Shown here piece by piece: positions 1 through 8,709 of a stretch of 64,000 nt of DNA (within the stretch, counting starts at the first letter, position 1; each line of letters begins with the position of its first letter). The notes under the pieces were generated by a model that searched no databases, had not been told where the DNA came from, and saw only the letters and a list, made by a program, of their open reading frames with translations. Source of the DNA: OLB9 sp041392785 (GTDB taxonomy: Bacteria > Bacteroidota > Bacteroidia > Chitinophagales > Saprospiraceae); assembly GCA_041392785.1 (NCBI GenBank), contig JAWKLK010000004.1, positions 186,001 through 250,000 of the forward strand, written 5' to 3'. The translations under genes and the position numbers were made by a program.

Positions 1-860
1 AACCCATTTATGATATTCCAGGATATCCCAGTATTTTAGCAGGAGATTTGACTAAAAATCTACTAGAGCAAATAGCGCCTTTTAAACCAACATTTACTAT
101 GGGTGAGCGCGCTGAATTGTTGACAAAACTAGAAAATGGGCATTATAAAGTTATTACAAATAAAGGTACTGAAATTTCTGCACCAGTAATAGCAATTGCA
201 GGAGGTTTGGGCAGTTTTGAGCCACGAAAACCACCTATTGATACCATAGGATTATACGAAGATAAAGGTGTAGATTATATTATAAGAGATCCTGAAAAGT
301 ATAGAAATAAAAGCGTAGTTATTGCCGGCGGCGGGGACTCAGCATTAGATTGGTCTATTTTCTTATCAGATATCGCATCAGAGGTAATAATGATTCATAG
401 ACGTACCTCTTTCAGAGGTGCATTGGATTCTGTAGAGAAAGTCATGCACCTCGCAGAATCAGGAAAAATAAAACTTATCACCAATGCTCAAGCAGTAGGA
501 TTGGGTGGTAATGGTATGTTAGAATATGTTGCAATAGAGGAGGATGGAAAACCACTCTATCATCAATCGACCGATTATTTCTTGCCGTTGTTTGGACTAG
601 CTCCAAAGATTGGGCCCATTGGAGAATGGGGATTAGATATTGAAGATAATGCCGTCAAAGTAGATACATACGATTATAGCACCAATGTCCCAGGTATTTA
701 TGCTATTGGAGACATCAATACTTATCCTGGAAAACTAAAATTGATTCTATGCGGATTTCATGAAGCAACACTTATGGTACAATCTGCGTTTAAACATATT
801 TACCCCGAGCAAAAACTTTCATTTAAATATACAACGGTAGCAGGTGTCAACGGATTTTAA
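1..860 (+). CDS. Ferredoxin--NADP+ reductase, thioredoxin-reductase-like (partial, 5' end outside window)
   Basis: FAD/NAD(P)-binding flavoenzyme that moves electrons between NADPH and ferredoxin. The reading frame is open from the first base, so an internal TTG at 48 is not the start; about 285 C-terminal residues are visible. The second nucleotide-binding motif is clear (VVIAGGGDSALDW), followed by the C-terminal FAD-contact region YAIGDINTYPGKLKLI. The lack of a CxxC redox pair and the YPGK(L)-type ending fit the type 2 FNR family (YumC/Chlorobium FNR) rather than true thioredoxin reductase. The stop overlaps the ferredoxin gene by 17 bases, which implies translational coupling with its likely redox partner. 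Confidence 0.88.
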   Translation, partial: PIYDIPGYPSILAGDLTKNLLEQIAPFKPTFTMGERAELLTKLENGHYKVITNKGTEISAPVIAIAGGLGSFEPRKPPIDTIGLYEDKGVDYIIRDPEKYRNKSVVIAGGGDSALDWSIFLSDIASEVIMIHRRTSFRGALDSVEKVMHLAESGKIKLITNAQAVGLGGNGMLEYVAIEEDGKPLYHQSTDYFLPLFGLAPKIGPIGEWGLDIEDNAVKVDTYDYSTNVPGIYAIGDINTYPGKLKLILCGFHEATLMVQSAFKHIYPEQKLSFKYTTVAGVNGF

Positions 861-1227
861 GAATAACAACAACGACTGCGATTGTCCAGAAAGCAGTGAA
901 GATATTATTTGTGTGAAAGTCATAGACAGAGATGATACATCCCATTGTCTAGAAGCGCCTACTGATATGGCGATGAACATGATGGAAGTCTGTAAATCTT
1001 ATGAATTGCCCGTAGAAGGTACTTGTGGTGGTATGGCTTTATGCGCATCATGTCACATGTATGTATTGAGCGATCATGACCTTCCCGAACCTACCGAAGA
1101 CGAAGAGAATATGTTGGATCAAGCTTTTTTTGTAAAATCCAATTCTCGATTGGGATGTCAAATAAAAATCCATACTGAAATAGATGGTTTGGTGGTCAAA
1201 TTAGCCCCAGTTTCACCAGAAGTGTGA
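844..1227 (+). CDS. 2Fe-2S ferredoxin (adrenodoxin type)
   Basis: Small electron carrier of 127 residues. The cluster ligands are visible as C-x5-C-x2-C (TCGGMALCASC) with a fourth Cys in LGCQI, the spacing of the vertebrate/ISC-type ferredoxins. The start is GTG at 844: an in-frame TAG at 838 prevents a start further upstream, and the next ATG would remove part of the fold. The N-terminus carries an extra Asn/Asp-rich tail with a CDC motif before the ferredoxin fold begins near residue 22. The gene overlaps the reductase upstream, so the two are probably made together and work as a pair. Confidence 0.85.
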   Translation: MSTDFKNNNNDCDCPESSEDIICVKVIDRDDTSHCLEAPTDMAMNMMEVCKSYELPVEGTCGGMALCASCHMYVLSDHDLPEPTEDEENMLDQAFFVKSNSRLGCQIKIHTEIDGLVVKLAPVSPEV

Positions 1228-1234
1228 TGAGTTA

Positions 1235-3250
1235 TTACAATTTCTTTTTCAACGCTAACAACTCATCGCGTAACTGAGCTGCTGAGATAAAATCTAAATC
1301 TTTTGCGGCTTGCTTCATTCGGGTTTCAGTTTCATGGATGAGTTTTGCTATCTGATCTTTATTCATGTAGGCAACCAAGGGATCAGCAGCGATACTATTT
1401 TCATTTTGTTTTTCGATATAAGGCGTAGGTTTTTTTCCCCTCACATCAAGAATAGATTTTTGATTTAGAATTTCTTCTTTTGTTCTTGCTATGGTAGTAG
1501 GAATGATGTTGTTTTGTGTGTTGTATTCGATTTGTATTGTCCTTCTCCGATTTGTCTCATCGATAGTAGTTTGCATGCTGTCTGTAACTTTATCGGCATA
1601 AAAAATCACTAATCCATTGGAGTTACGGGCGGCTCTACCAGCTGTTTGGGTAAGAGATCTGTTGTTTCTCAGAAAGCCTTCCTTGTCTGCATCGATCACT
1701 GCTACAAGAGATACTTCAGGAAGATCCAAACCTTCCCTTAATAGGTTGACACCCACAAGCACATCAAATTCACCCAATCTTAAGTCTCTCAATATTTCCA
1801 CTCTCTCTAGCGTGTCTACTTCAGAATGGATGTACCGCACTTTGATAGAAAGCTTCTGTAAATAGTTAGTAAGCTCTTCAGCCATTCTCTTGGTAAGTGT
1901 CGTGACCAGAACTCTCTCATCGGCACCAATTCTCTTATGAATTTCTTCTAATAGATCGTCAATTTGGTTTATGCTGGGTCTTACTTCAATAGGTGGATCT
2001 AATAATCCAGTAGGTCGAACTATCTGCTCAATGACGACGCCCTCTGTTTTTTGCAATTCATATTCGCCAGGAGTGGCGCTGACATAAATGACTTGATTTA
2101 TGATGGTCTCAAATTCTTCAAAACTGAGAGGTCTATTGTCAATTGCTGATGGCAATCGGAATCCAAAATTGACTAGATTTAATTTTCTGGCTCTATCACC
2201 GCCCCACATACCTCGTACTTGAGGTATGGTCACGTGACTTTCATCAATAATCATCAGGTAATCATCAGGAAAATAATCTAAAAGGCAGAATGGCCTTGTT
2301 CCAGGTCTTCTTCCATCAAAAAATCTTGAATAATTCTCTATTCCATTACAATAACCAAGTTCGCGAATCATTTCTAAATCAAAAGTGACCCTTTCCCTGA
2401 TTCTTTGTGCTTCAATATATCGACCTTCTTCCTGAAAAAACTGTTCATGGTTGAAGAGCTCGTCTTCAATATCATGGATGACTTGGTTTAGCCTATCTTT
2501 TGGAGCTACATAGAGATTTGCTGGGAAAATGGCTGCGAAATCAAGATTTTTAATCTTCTTTCCTGACACCACTTCCAACTGTTCTATAGATTCTATTTCA
2601 TCACCAAAAAAAATGATTCTATATCCAGTATCCATGTAAGGCAAGTTGACATCAACAGTATCGCCTCGTACACGAAAAGTGCCTCTTTTAAAATCTGCTT
2701 CTGTTCTTGAATAAAGACTCTGCACCAACTGATAGAGAAAGCCATTTCTAGAAACCTTTTGACCGTTTTGAATGCGGATTATCCCTGTTTTATAATCTTC
2801 GGGATTGCCCATACCATAGATGCAAGATACTGATGAAACAATAATTACATCTCTTCTCCCACTCAAAAGTGACGTGGTGGCTCGCAATCGCAGCTTGTCA
2901 ATTTCTTCATTGATCTGCAAATCCTTTTCGATATAGGTATCAGAATGGGTTATATAAGCTTCTGGTTGATAATAATCGTAGTATGATACAAAGTATTCCA
3001 CTGCATTATCTGGGAAAAAAGCGCACATTTCTCCGTACAACTGCGCCGTGAGGGTTTTATTATGGGTGAGTATCAAGGTAGGCTTACCCACTTTGGCAAT
3101 GACATTTGCCATCGTAAAAGTTTTTCCAGATCCGGTAACACCCAGTAAGACTTGATCTCTTTCATTTTGCTGAATTCCCTCAACTAATTGTCGAATGGCA
3201 TTGGGCTGATCTCCTGTAGGAGTGTAATGCGAAGTTATGGAGTACGACAT
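1235..3250 (-). CDS. uvrB: UvrABC excinuclease subunit B
   Basis: Damage-verification helicase-like subunit of nucleotide excision repair; it receives lesions from UvrA and recruits UvrC. 671 residues, normal for UvrB. Visible: Walker A GVTGSGKTFT near residue 38, the beta-hairpin region YYDYYQPEAY, the DESH Walker B box, motif VSATPGEYE, motif VI TAGRAARN, and the C-terminal UVR domain (residues about 630-668) that contacts UvrC. The ATG at 3250 lies 23 bases after the MerR stop, so it may be cotranscribed with that regulator. The 3' end converges on the ferredoxin gene with only 7 bases between them. Confidence 0.98.
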   Translation of the reverse strand: MSYSITSHYTPTGDQPNAIRQLVEGIQQNERDQVLLGVTGSGKTFTMANVIAKVGKPTLILTHNKTLTAQLYGEMCAFFPDNAVEYFVSYYDYYQPEAYITHSDTYIEKDLQINEEIDKLRLRATTSLLSGRRDVIIVSSVSCIYGMGNPEDYKTGIIRIQNGQKVSRNGFLYQLVQSLYSRTEADFKRGTFRVRGDTVDVNLPYMDTGYRIIFFGDEIESIEQLEVVSGKKIKNLDFAAIFPANLYVAPKDRLNQVIHDIEDELFNHEQFFQEEGRYIEAQRIRERVTFDLEMIRELGYCNGIENYSRFFDGRRPGTRPFCLLDYFPDDYLMIIDESHVTIPQVRGMWGGDRARKLNLVNFGFRLPSAIDNRPLSFEEFETIINQVIYVSATPGEYELQKTEGVVIEQIVRPTGLLDPPIEVRPSINQIDDLLEEIHKRIGADERVLVTTLTKRMAEELTNYLQKLSIKVRYIHSEVDTLERVEILRDLRLGEFDVLVGVNLLREGLDLPEVSLVAVIDADKEGFLRNNRSLTQTAGRAARNSNGLVIFYADKVTDSMQTTIDETNRRRTIQIEYNTQNNIIPTTIARTKEEILNQKSILDVRGKKPTPYIEKQNENSIAADPLVAYMNKDQIAKLIHETETRMKQAAKDLDFISAAQLRDELLALKKKL

Positions 3251-3272
3251 GAAAACCTAAGGTGAGGAAAGT

Positions 3273-3611
3273 TTATTGTTCTGAAATGAGTTTTCTGAGC
3301 TCAGTCAGTTCCTCTTTGATTTGCGTTAATTTTTTGAATAATAAGTCCGTATCTTTGGAAGATTTTTTTTCAATATCTAATTCTCTCTTTGCACCATCAA
3401 TGGTGAAGCCTTTTTCTTTTACCAAATGGAAAATGTGAGCAAGTATATTGATATCTTTAGGTGTATACTTCCTTTCTCCTTTACTATTTTTACCAGGTTT
3501 CAGTTGTTTGAATTCAGACTCCCAATATCGTATCATAGATGGAGCGACGCCAAACATATCAGCTACTTCTCCTATTGAATAATATAGTTTGGTCAGTTCA
3601 AGTCCTTGCAT
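3273..3611 (-). CDS. MerR family transcriptional regulator
   Basis: 112-residue DNA-binding protein with an N-terminal MerR winged helix (YYSIGEVADMFGVAPSMIRYW) followed by a short coiled coil (residues about 80-112) and no effector domain. This matches a short MerR-like protein common in Bacteroidota genomes whose target is not known. I chose ATG at 3611; the frame also opens at a TTG six bases upstream. It directly precedes uvrB on the same strand. No inducer-binding cysteines or ligand domain are visible, so it should not be read as a metal sensor. Confidence 0.85.
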   Translation of the reverse strand: MQGLELTKLYYSIGEVADMFGVAPSMIRYWESEFKQLKPGKNSKGERKYTPKDINILAHIFHLVKEKGFTIDGAKRELDIEKKSSKDTDLLFKKLTQIKEELTELRKLISEQ

Positions 3612-3766
3612 GAGCAAAATTGTGTTGATTGAAAAACAGATATAGTAGTAAAATGTTTGAATTTCAATGCAATAAATGAAAATCGATATAAATTTACTTT
3701 AATGAAAATAACATAATTTTTAAGATATTAAAGGTAAAATTCACATATTTTATTCTCTTTTATTCT

Positions 3767-3774
3767 TATTTTTG
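3767..3774 (+). promoter_or_regulatory. Candidate -7 promoter element for aconitase
   Basis: TATTTTTG, a perfect match to the Bacteroidota -7 consensus TAnnTTTG, ends 25 bases before the aconitase ATG. The -33 element is only a weak T-rich stretch. The surrounding 180-base intergenic region between the MerR gene and aconitase holds no other feature that I can support. Confidence 0.5.
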
Positions 3775-3799
3775 CGTTTTAACAACAAATTATAAGAGT

Positions 3800-6079
3800 A
3801 TGATTTTTGATATAGAAATGATAAAAAAGGTGTATGCAGAGATGCCTGAAAAAATCCGTGAGGCAAAACGAGTGTTACAGCGACCGCTGACCCTGTCAGA
3901 AAAAATACTTTTTTCGCATCTACATCCCGATTCGCCAATTCAAGATTTTAAGAGAGGAAAAGACTATGTATTTTTCTCTCCTGATAGAGTAGCGATGCAA
4001 GATGCTACAGCACAGATGGCATTATTGCAATTTATGACTGCAGGGAGAAAAAAAGTCGCAGTACCTAGCACAGTTCATTGTGACCACCTCATCCAAGCGA
4101 AAGTCAATGCTGATGTAGATTTAAAAGGTGCGCTAGATATAAACTCTGAGGTTTTCAGTTTTTTACAATCTATATCAAATAAATACGGAATAGGTTTTTG
4201 GAAACCAGGTGCGGGTATTATTCACCAGGTAGTTTTGGAGAATTATGCTTTCCCAGGAGGAATGATGATAGGAACGGACTCTCATACCGTCAATGCTGGA
4301 GGCTTGGGCATGGTAGCTATCGGGGTAGGAGGCGCTGATGCTGTGGACGTTATGGCTGGCATGGCTTGGGAACTAAAAATGCCAAAACTTATCGGTGTAA
4401 AACTTACAGGTAAACTGTCCGGGTGGTCGTCTCCCAAAGACGTGATACTCAAGGTTGCAGGCATACTCACTGTAAAAGGCGGTACAGGCGCTATAGTAGA
4501 ATATTTTGGTGAAGGAGCCAAATCAATGTCCGCAACAGGTAAAGGTACCATCTGTAATATGGGTGCCGAGATCGGTGCCACTACTTCCACATTTGGATAT
4601 GATGCATCTATGTCCAGATACCTAAAAGCTACAGGTAGGGATGAAGTGGCACAACTTGCTGATGGCATTATGGAGCACCTAAATGCTGATGAGGAATGCT
4701 ACTCAGATCCACAAAAATACTTCGATCAGGTGATAGAAATAAATCTTTCAGAACTGGAGCCGCATATCAACGGACCCTTTACACCTGACTTGGCCACACC
4801 TATTTCTAAGATGAAAGAAGTACTTCAGAGCCAAGGGAAGGATTGGCCAGTAAAAGTAGAAGTCGGGTTGATAGGGTCTTGTACTAACTCATCATATGAA
4901 GATATCTCTCGAGCAGCATCAGTAGCACAACAAGCAATAGATAAAAATTTAAAAACAAAATCGGAATTCACCGTCACTCCAGGTAGTGAACAAGTAAGAT
5001 TTACTATAGAGAGAGATGGATTTATTGAAATCTTTAATAAAATTGGAGGTACTGTGTTTGCTAATGCATGTGGACCATGCATAGGCCAGTGGGATAGAGT
5101 TGGTGCTGATAAAAAGGAGAAAAATACCATTGTTCACTCTTTCAATAGAAACTTTTCAAAGCGAGCAGATGGAAATCCTAATACCCATGCTTTTGTAACA
5201 TCACCGGAATTGGTTACTGCATTAGCACTAGCTGGTCGATTAGACTTTAATCCAATTACTGACACCCTAATCAATGAAAATGGAGAAGAAGTAAAACTCA
5301 ATGAACCAACAGGAATGGAATTTCCACCACGTGGATTTGAAGTGAAAGATAATGGTTATTTGGCTCCAGCAGATGATGGTTCCAGTGCTGTCATAGAGGT
5401 CAATAAAAATTCTGATAGATTACAATTGTTAACTGCTTTTGAACCAATTAAACCAAATGAATTAGTAGGTATGCGTATATTGATAAAAGCAAAAGGCAAG
5501 TGTACAACAGACCATATTTCGATGGCTGGACCATGGCTTACATACAGAGGACATTTGGAAAATATATCCAATAATACACTTATAGGGGCGATCAATGCTT
5601 ATAATAATGAAGCCAATAGTGTTCTTAATCTTATAACTTCGACGTATGTACCAGTACCTGAATCAGCTAAAACATACCAAAAAAGCCATGTTGGTACGAT
5701 AGTCTTTGGAGAAGAAAATTATGGTGAAGGATCATCAAGAGAACATGCTGCTATGCAGCCTCGATATTTAGGTGTCAAAGCCGTAATGGTAAAATCATTT
5801 GCTAGGATCCACGAGACAAACCTAAAAAAACAAGGTATGCTGGCACTGACATTTGCAGATGCATCAGATTACGATAAAATCAGACAAGATGATGCTGTAT
5901 CAATACTAGGATTTAATGACATGCAGCCAAACAAACCACTTTCTGTACAGCTTCATCATGCAGATGGTACTGATGACTATATTTTGGCCAATCATACCTA
6001 TAATGCAGCTCAAATTGAATGGGTAAAATGGGGTTCTGCGCTTAATCAAATTAGAGCAGAAATCAATTCTGGTAAATAA
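3800..6079 (+). CDS. Aconitate hydratase (mitochondrial type)
   Basis: 4Fe-4S enzyme interconverting citrate and isocitrate in the TCA cycle. 759 residues, the size of the mitochondrial-type aconitases found in Bacteroidota rather than the ~890-residue AcnA. Cluster cysteines are visible in LIGSCTNSSYED (one) and ACGPCIGQW (two). Substrate-binding motifs include TDSHTVNAGGLG in the N-terminal half, TTDHISMAGPW, and GEGSSREHAAMQPRYLG in the swivel domain. It starts at ATG 3800, just after a consensus-like -7 promoter element, and appears monocistronic. No post-transcriptional element can be seen in its short leader. Confidence 0.97.
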   Translation: MIFDIEMIKKVYAEMPEKIREAKRVLQRPLTLSEKILFSHLHPDSPIQDFKRGKDYVFFSPDRVAMQDATAQMALLQFMTAGRKKVAVPSTVHCDHLIQAKVNADVDLKGALDINSEVFSFLQSISNKYGIGFWKPGAGIIHQVVLENYAFPGGMMIGTDSHTVNAGGLGMVAIGVGGADAVDVMAGMAWELKMPKLIGVKLTGKLSGWSSPKDVILKVAGILTVKGGTGAIVEYFGEGAKSMSATGKGTICNMGAEIGATTSTFGYDASMSRYLKATGRDEVAQLADGIMEHLNADEECYSDPQKYFDQVIEINLSELEPHINGPFTPDLATPISKMKEVLQSQGKDWPVKVEVGLIGSCTNSSYEDISRAASVAQQAIDKNLKTKSEFTVTPGSEQVRFTIERDGFIEIFNKIGGTVFANACGPCIGQWDRVGADKKEKNTIVHSFNRNFSKRADGNPNTHAFVTSPELVTALALAGRLDFNPITDTLINENGEEVKLNEPTGMEFPPRGFEVKDNGYLAPADDGSSAVIEVNKNSDRLQLLTAFEPIKPNELVGMRILIKAKGKCTTDHISMAGPWLTYRGHLENISNNTLIGAINAYNNEANSVLNLITSTYVPVPESAKTYQKSHVGTIVFGEENYGEGSSREHAAMQPRYLGVKAVMVKSFARIHETNLKKQGMLALTFADASDYDKIRQDDAVSILGFNDMQPNKPLSVQLHHADGTDDYILANHTYNAAQIEWVKWGSALNQIRAEINSGK

Positions 6080-6147
6080 GAGACTTTTTATAACTTTTTA
6101 GTCATAATGTGATAATCAACATTTCGTAACAATTTAAAAACCATTTT

Positions 6148-6549
6148 ATGTTAAAAGAATTTAGAGACTTTGCTATGCGAGGCAACTTAATAGATGTTGC
6201 CGTAGGTTTAGTTATTGCAGGTGCATTTGGAGCAGTTACTGCTGCTTTTGTTGATGGCATTTTTATGCCAATCGTTGGCCAAATATTCCAGCTTGGAGAT
6301 TTAAACGCCGCCAAAGTTGTATTATCTCCTGCGATCGTAGATCCAGTTAGTGGCGAAGTGACAAAACCTGAATCAGCTATTTTATATGGAAAGTTGATTG
6401 GAACTATTATCAATTTTATCATTGTTGCTTTCATTATGTTTTTGATAATTAAAGCCATGAATAGATTGAAAAAGCAGGAAGCACCAGCACCAGCAGGTCC
6501 TAGTCAAGAAGAGTTATTGAGTGAAATCAGAGATCTATTGAAAAAATAA
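6148..6549 (+). CDS. mscL: Large-conductance mechanosensitive channel
   Basis: Homopentameric inner-membrane channel that opens under membrane tension and releases solutes in hypo-osmotic shock. 133 residues, the family size. The conserved N-terminal amphipathic helix and pore helix TM1 (FRDFAMRGNLIDVAVGLVIAG, read in parts) cover residues 5-45, TM2 lies about residues 78-105, and a charged C-terminal helix ends EEELLSEIRDLLKK-like. A strong terminator follows, so the transcript ends here. Confidence 0.97.
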   Translation: MLKEFRDFAMRGNLIDVAVGLVIAGAFGAVTAAFVDGIFMPIVGQIFQLGDLNAAKVVLSPAIVDPVSGEVTKPESAILYGKLIGTIINFIIVAFIMFLIIKAMNRLKKQEAPAPAGPSQEELLSEIRDLLKK

Positions 6550-6572
6550 TCAATAAGTATCAGATTAAGAAT

Positions 6573-6609
6573 AAAGGGCTGTCTTTTCGGTAAGATAGCC
6601 CTTTTTCTA
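6573..6609 (+). terminator. Rho-independent terminator after mscL
   Basis: Arms 6573-6585 (AAAGGGCTGTCTT) and 6592-6604 (AAGATAGCCCTTT) pair over 13 positions with one G-T wobble. The loop contains TTCG and a short T-rich tail follows. Confidence 0.85.
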
Positions 6610-6686
6610 TATGCTAAATATTCCAATCTGTACACTGTATTCGATTCAGTGAGTCATTTTCCTCTTAATAATTTAGGCAGAAACAG

Positions 6687-6694
6687 TATCTTTG
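6687..6694 (+). promoter_or_regulatory. Candidate -7 promoter element for glnS
   Basis: TATCTTTG is a perfect TAnnTTTG match. Transcription starting about 5-8 bases downstream would begin at or after the TTG at 6699, which favours the ATG at 6723 as the glnS start. Confidence 0.55.
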
Positions 6695-6722
6695 TAGCTT
6701 GATTTTTAGAAATATCATTCGT

Positions 6723-8405
6723 ATGAGCGAAGAAAAAAAGGAATCCCTCAACTTTATTGAACAGATTATAGAGGCAGATTTAGTAAGCGGAAAACATGAT
6801 GGAAGAATCCTGACCCGTTTTCCACCAGAACCCAATGGTTATCTTCATATTGGCCATGCCAAAGCTATCTGGATCAATTTTGAATTAGCAAAAAAATATG
6901 GCGGCAAAACAAACTTAAGATTTGATGATACCAATCCTACTACTGAAGATACAGAGTATGTGGATAGTATCCAAAAAGATATCCAATGGTTAGGGTACCA
7001 ATGGCAAGGCATCCCATTATATGCATCTGATTATTTCGGACAATTATATGCGTACGCATGCATTCTGATACAAAAAGGGCTTGCCTATGTCGATGATAGT
7101 ACACCTGAAGAGATAGCATCAATGAAGGGCACACCGTCTGAACCCGGTAAAGACAGTCCATATAAATCGCGCTCCATTGAAGAGAATCTTTTGCTTTTTG
7201 AGGGGATGAAAAATGGAGAATTTCCAGATGGTTCCAGAGTGCTCCGAGCCAATATAGACATGTCAGCTCCTAATATGCTCATGCGTGACCCTATACTATA
7301 TCGCATCAAAAAAGAACACCATCATAGGACAGGTGACGCTTGGTGCATTTATCCTATGTACGATTTTGCACATGGACAGTCAGATTCTATTGAAGGCATT
7401 ACACATTCACTTTGTTCGCTTGAGTTTATACACCATAGACCTTTGTATGACTGGTGTATAGAAAAATTGGAGATTTTTCCATCTCGGCAAATTGAATTTG
7501 CACGTATGAATGTGGAATATATGATTACGTCAAAACGCAGATTGTTGAAATTGGTTAATGACCGTTATGTATCTGGGTGGGATGATCCACGAATGCCCAC
7601 TTTGTCTGGTATGAGAAGGAAAGGCTATCCGGCCGCAGCATTGCGTACATTCTGCGAAAAAACTGGCGTAGCAAAACGCAACAATATCATTGAAATAAGC
7701 CTACTCGAATCCTGTGTACGGGATGAGCTCAATAAAACTGCCCTTAGAGCCATGGTGGTGTTGAATCCTGTCAAAGTCATCATCACCAACTATCCAGAAG
7801 GACAATCTGAGTCATTTTTCGCTGAAAATAATCCTGAAGATCTCAGTGCCGGCAATAGAGAAATGCCTTTCAGTAGAGAGATTTATATAGAGCAAGATGA
7901 TTTTATGGAAGATGCTCCACCAAAGTATTTTCGCATGACACCTGGTAAAGATGTACGCCTTAAGCACGCTTATATTTTGCACTGCACTGGATGTAGCAAA
8001 GATACTGATGGCAATATCACTGAAATCTATGCTACTTACTATCCTGACAGCAAATCAGGAAGTGATACATCTGGGATCAAACCAAAAGGCACCTTGCACT
8101 GGGTAGATGCATCTGCTTCAAAAACTTGCGAAGTACGGTTATATGACAGACTCTTTACAGTACCAGATCCACTGGCGGATGACGAGGTGGATTTTCTGTC
8201 GTATTACAATAAGGATTCCTTGCAGGTAATAAAAAATGCCAGGATCGAACCAAATGTAGTGTGCAAAGATCCGTTGACACATTTTCAATTTTTTAGATTA
8301 GGGTATTTTTGTATTGATCAAGACTCGATAGATGATTTCTTGGTGTTTAATAAGACTGTTGGTCTCAAGGATTCCTTTGCTAAAGAGGTCAAACCTACTG
8401 CGTAG
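6723..8405 (+). CDS. glnS: Glutaminyl-tRNA synthetase
   Basis: Class I aminoacyl-tRNA synthetase that charges tRNA-Gln. 560 residues from ATG 6723, close to the E. coli length of 554. The HIGH motif is visible as PPEPNGYLHIGHAKAI, and the KMSKS-equivalent loop reads ITSKRRLLKL. The C-terminal half (residues about 340-555) is the two-barrel anticodon-binding domain with LHWVDAS. A TTG at 6699 gives a longer frame but would fall on the predicted transcription start. Presence of GlnRS suggests direct charging of tRNA-Gln rather than sole reliance on GatCAB. Confidence 0.97.
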   Translation: MSEEKKESLNFIEQIIEADLVSGKHDGRILTRFPPEPNGYLHIGHAKAIWINFELAKKYGGKTNLRFDDTNPTTEDTEYVDSIQKDIQWLGYQWQGIPLYASDYFGQLYAYACILIQKGLAYVDDSTPEEIASMKGTPSEPGKDSPYKSRSIEENLLLFEGMKNGEFPDGSRVLRANIDMSAPNMLMRDPILYRIKKEHHHRTGDAWCIYPMYDFAHGQSDSIEGITHSLCSLEFIHHRPLYDWCIEKLEIFPSRQIEFARMNVEYMITSKRRLLKLVNDRYVSGWDDPRMPTLSGMRRKGYPAAALRTFCEKTGVAKRNNIIEISLLESCVRDELNKTALRAMVVLNPVKVIITNYPEGQSESFFAENNPEDLSAGNREMPFSREIYIEQDDFMEDAPPKYFRMTPGKDVRLKHAYILHCTGCSKDTDGNITEIYATYYPDSKSGSDTSGIKPKGTLHWVDASASKTCEVRLYDRLFTVPDPLADDEVDFLSYYNKDSLQVIKNARIEPNVVCKDPLTHFQFFRLGYFCIDQDSIDDFLVFNKTVGLKDSFAKEVKPTA

Positions 8406-8709
8406 AATTTTACTGCTCATATTTTCTAATCCGTTTTTTACTATTGGCTAGTTGTGGCTTGGTATGCCATACCTGTTTCCGAGCTTATGATGGCATGTAA
8501 ATCCGTACATTGTATTGGGGTTTTATTTCCCTAAAGCGAATCGGGCAAAATCCATCACATTCTCCTTTTCTAGAAAAAATTTTTAGCCCAAACGTACATT
8601 ATCTATAAATAATGTCGTAAATTTCGGCTTTAATATGTGTAAAAATACGACATATTAAATATTTTAGCCTAGTTGGTGCGTTTTAAGAAACCATATTAAT
8701 CACATACTT
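8406..8709. other. 304-base intergenic region before dinB with an inverted repeat
   Basis: There is no open frame I can support here. The notable structure is a perfect 8-base inverted repeat, ATGTCGTA at 8612-8619 and TACGACAT at 8646-8653, with a 26-base spacer, ending about 56 bases before the polymerase start. It could be an operator; no consensus that I know matches it. Confidence 0.5.
8612..8653. repeat. Inverted repeat upstream of dinB (possible operator)
   Basis: Perfect 8-base arms ATGTCGTA / TACGACAT, with a further three paired positions inside after a two-base mismatch. Its place in the polymerase promoter region suggests a regulator site, but a chance repeat is possible. Confidence 0.4.

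Noticed and set aside
48..860. The ferredoxin reductase beginning at the TTG at 48
   Set aside because: The frame is open to the window edge and the residues before 48 continue the family sequence, so the gene is partial and starts outside the window.
3750..3938. A 62-residue open frame on the minus strand across the aconitase start
   Set aside because: It overlaps the promoter and first codons of aconitase and has no recognisable features.
4282..5595. Several open frames antisense to aconitase
   Set aside because: Low-complexity shadows of a strongly conserved gene; no family resemblance.
6102..6458. Hydrophobic open frame antisense to mscL
   Set aside because: Explained by the reverse complement of MscL membrane-helix codons.
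6627..8518. A 17-base near-repeat (14 of 17 identical) at 6627-6643 and 8502-8518, flanking glnS
   Set aside because: Too short and imperfect to call a mobile element or attachment-site pair; no integrase or target duplication.
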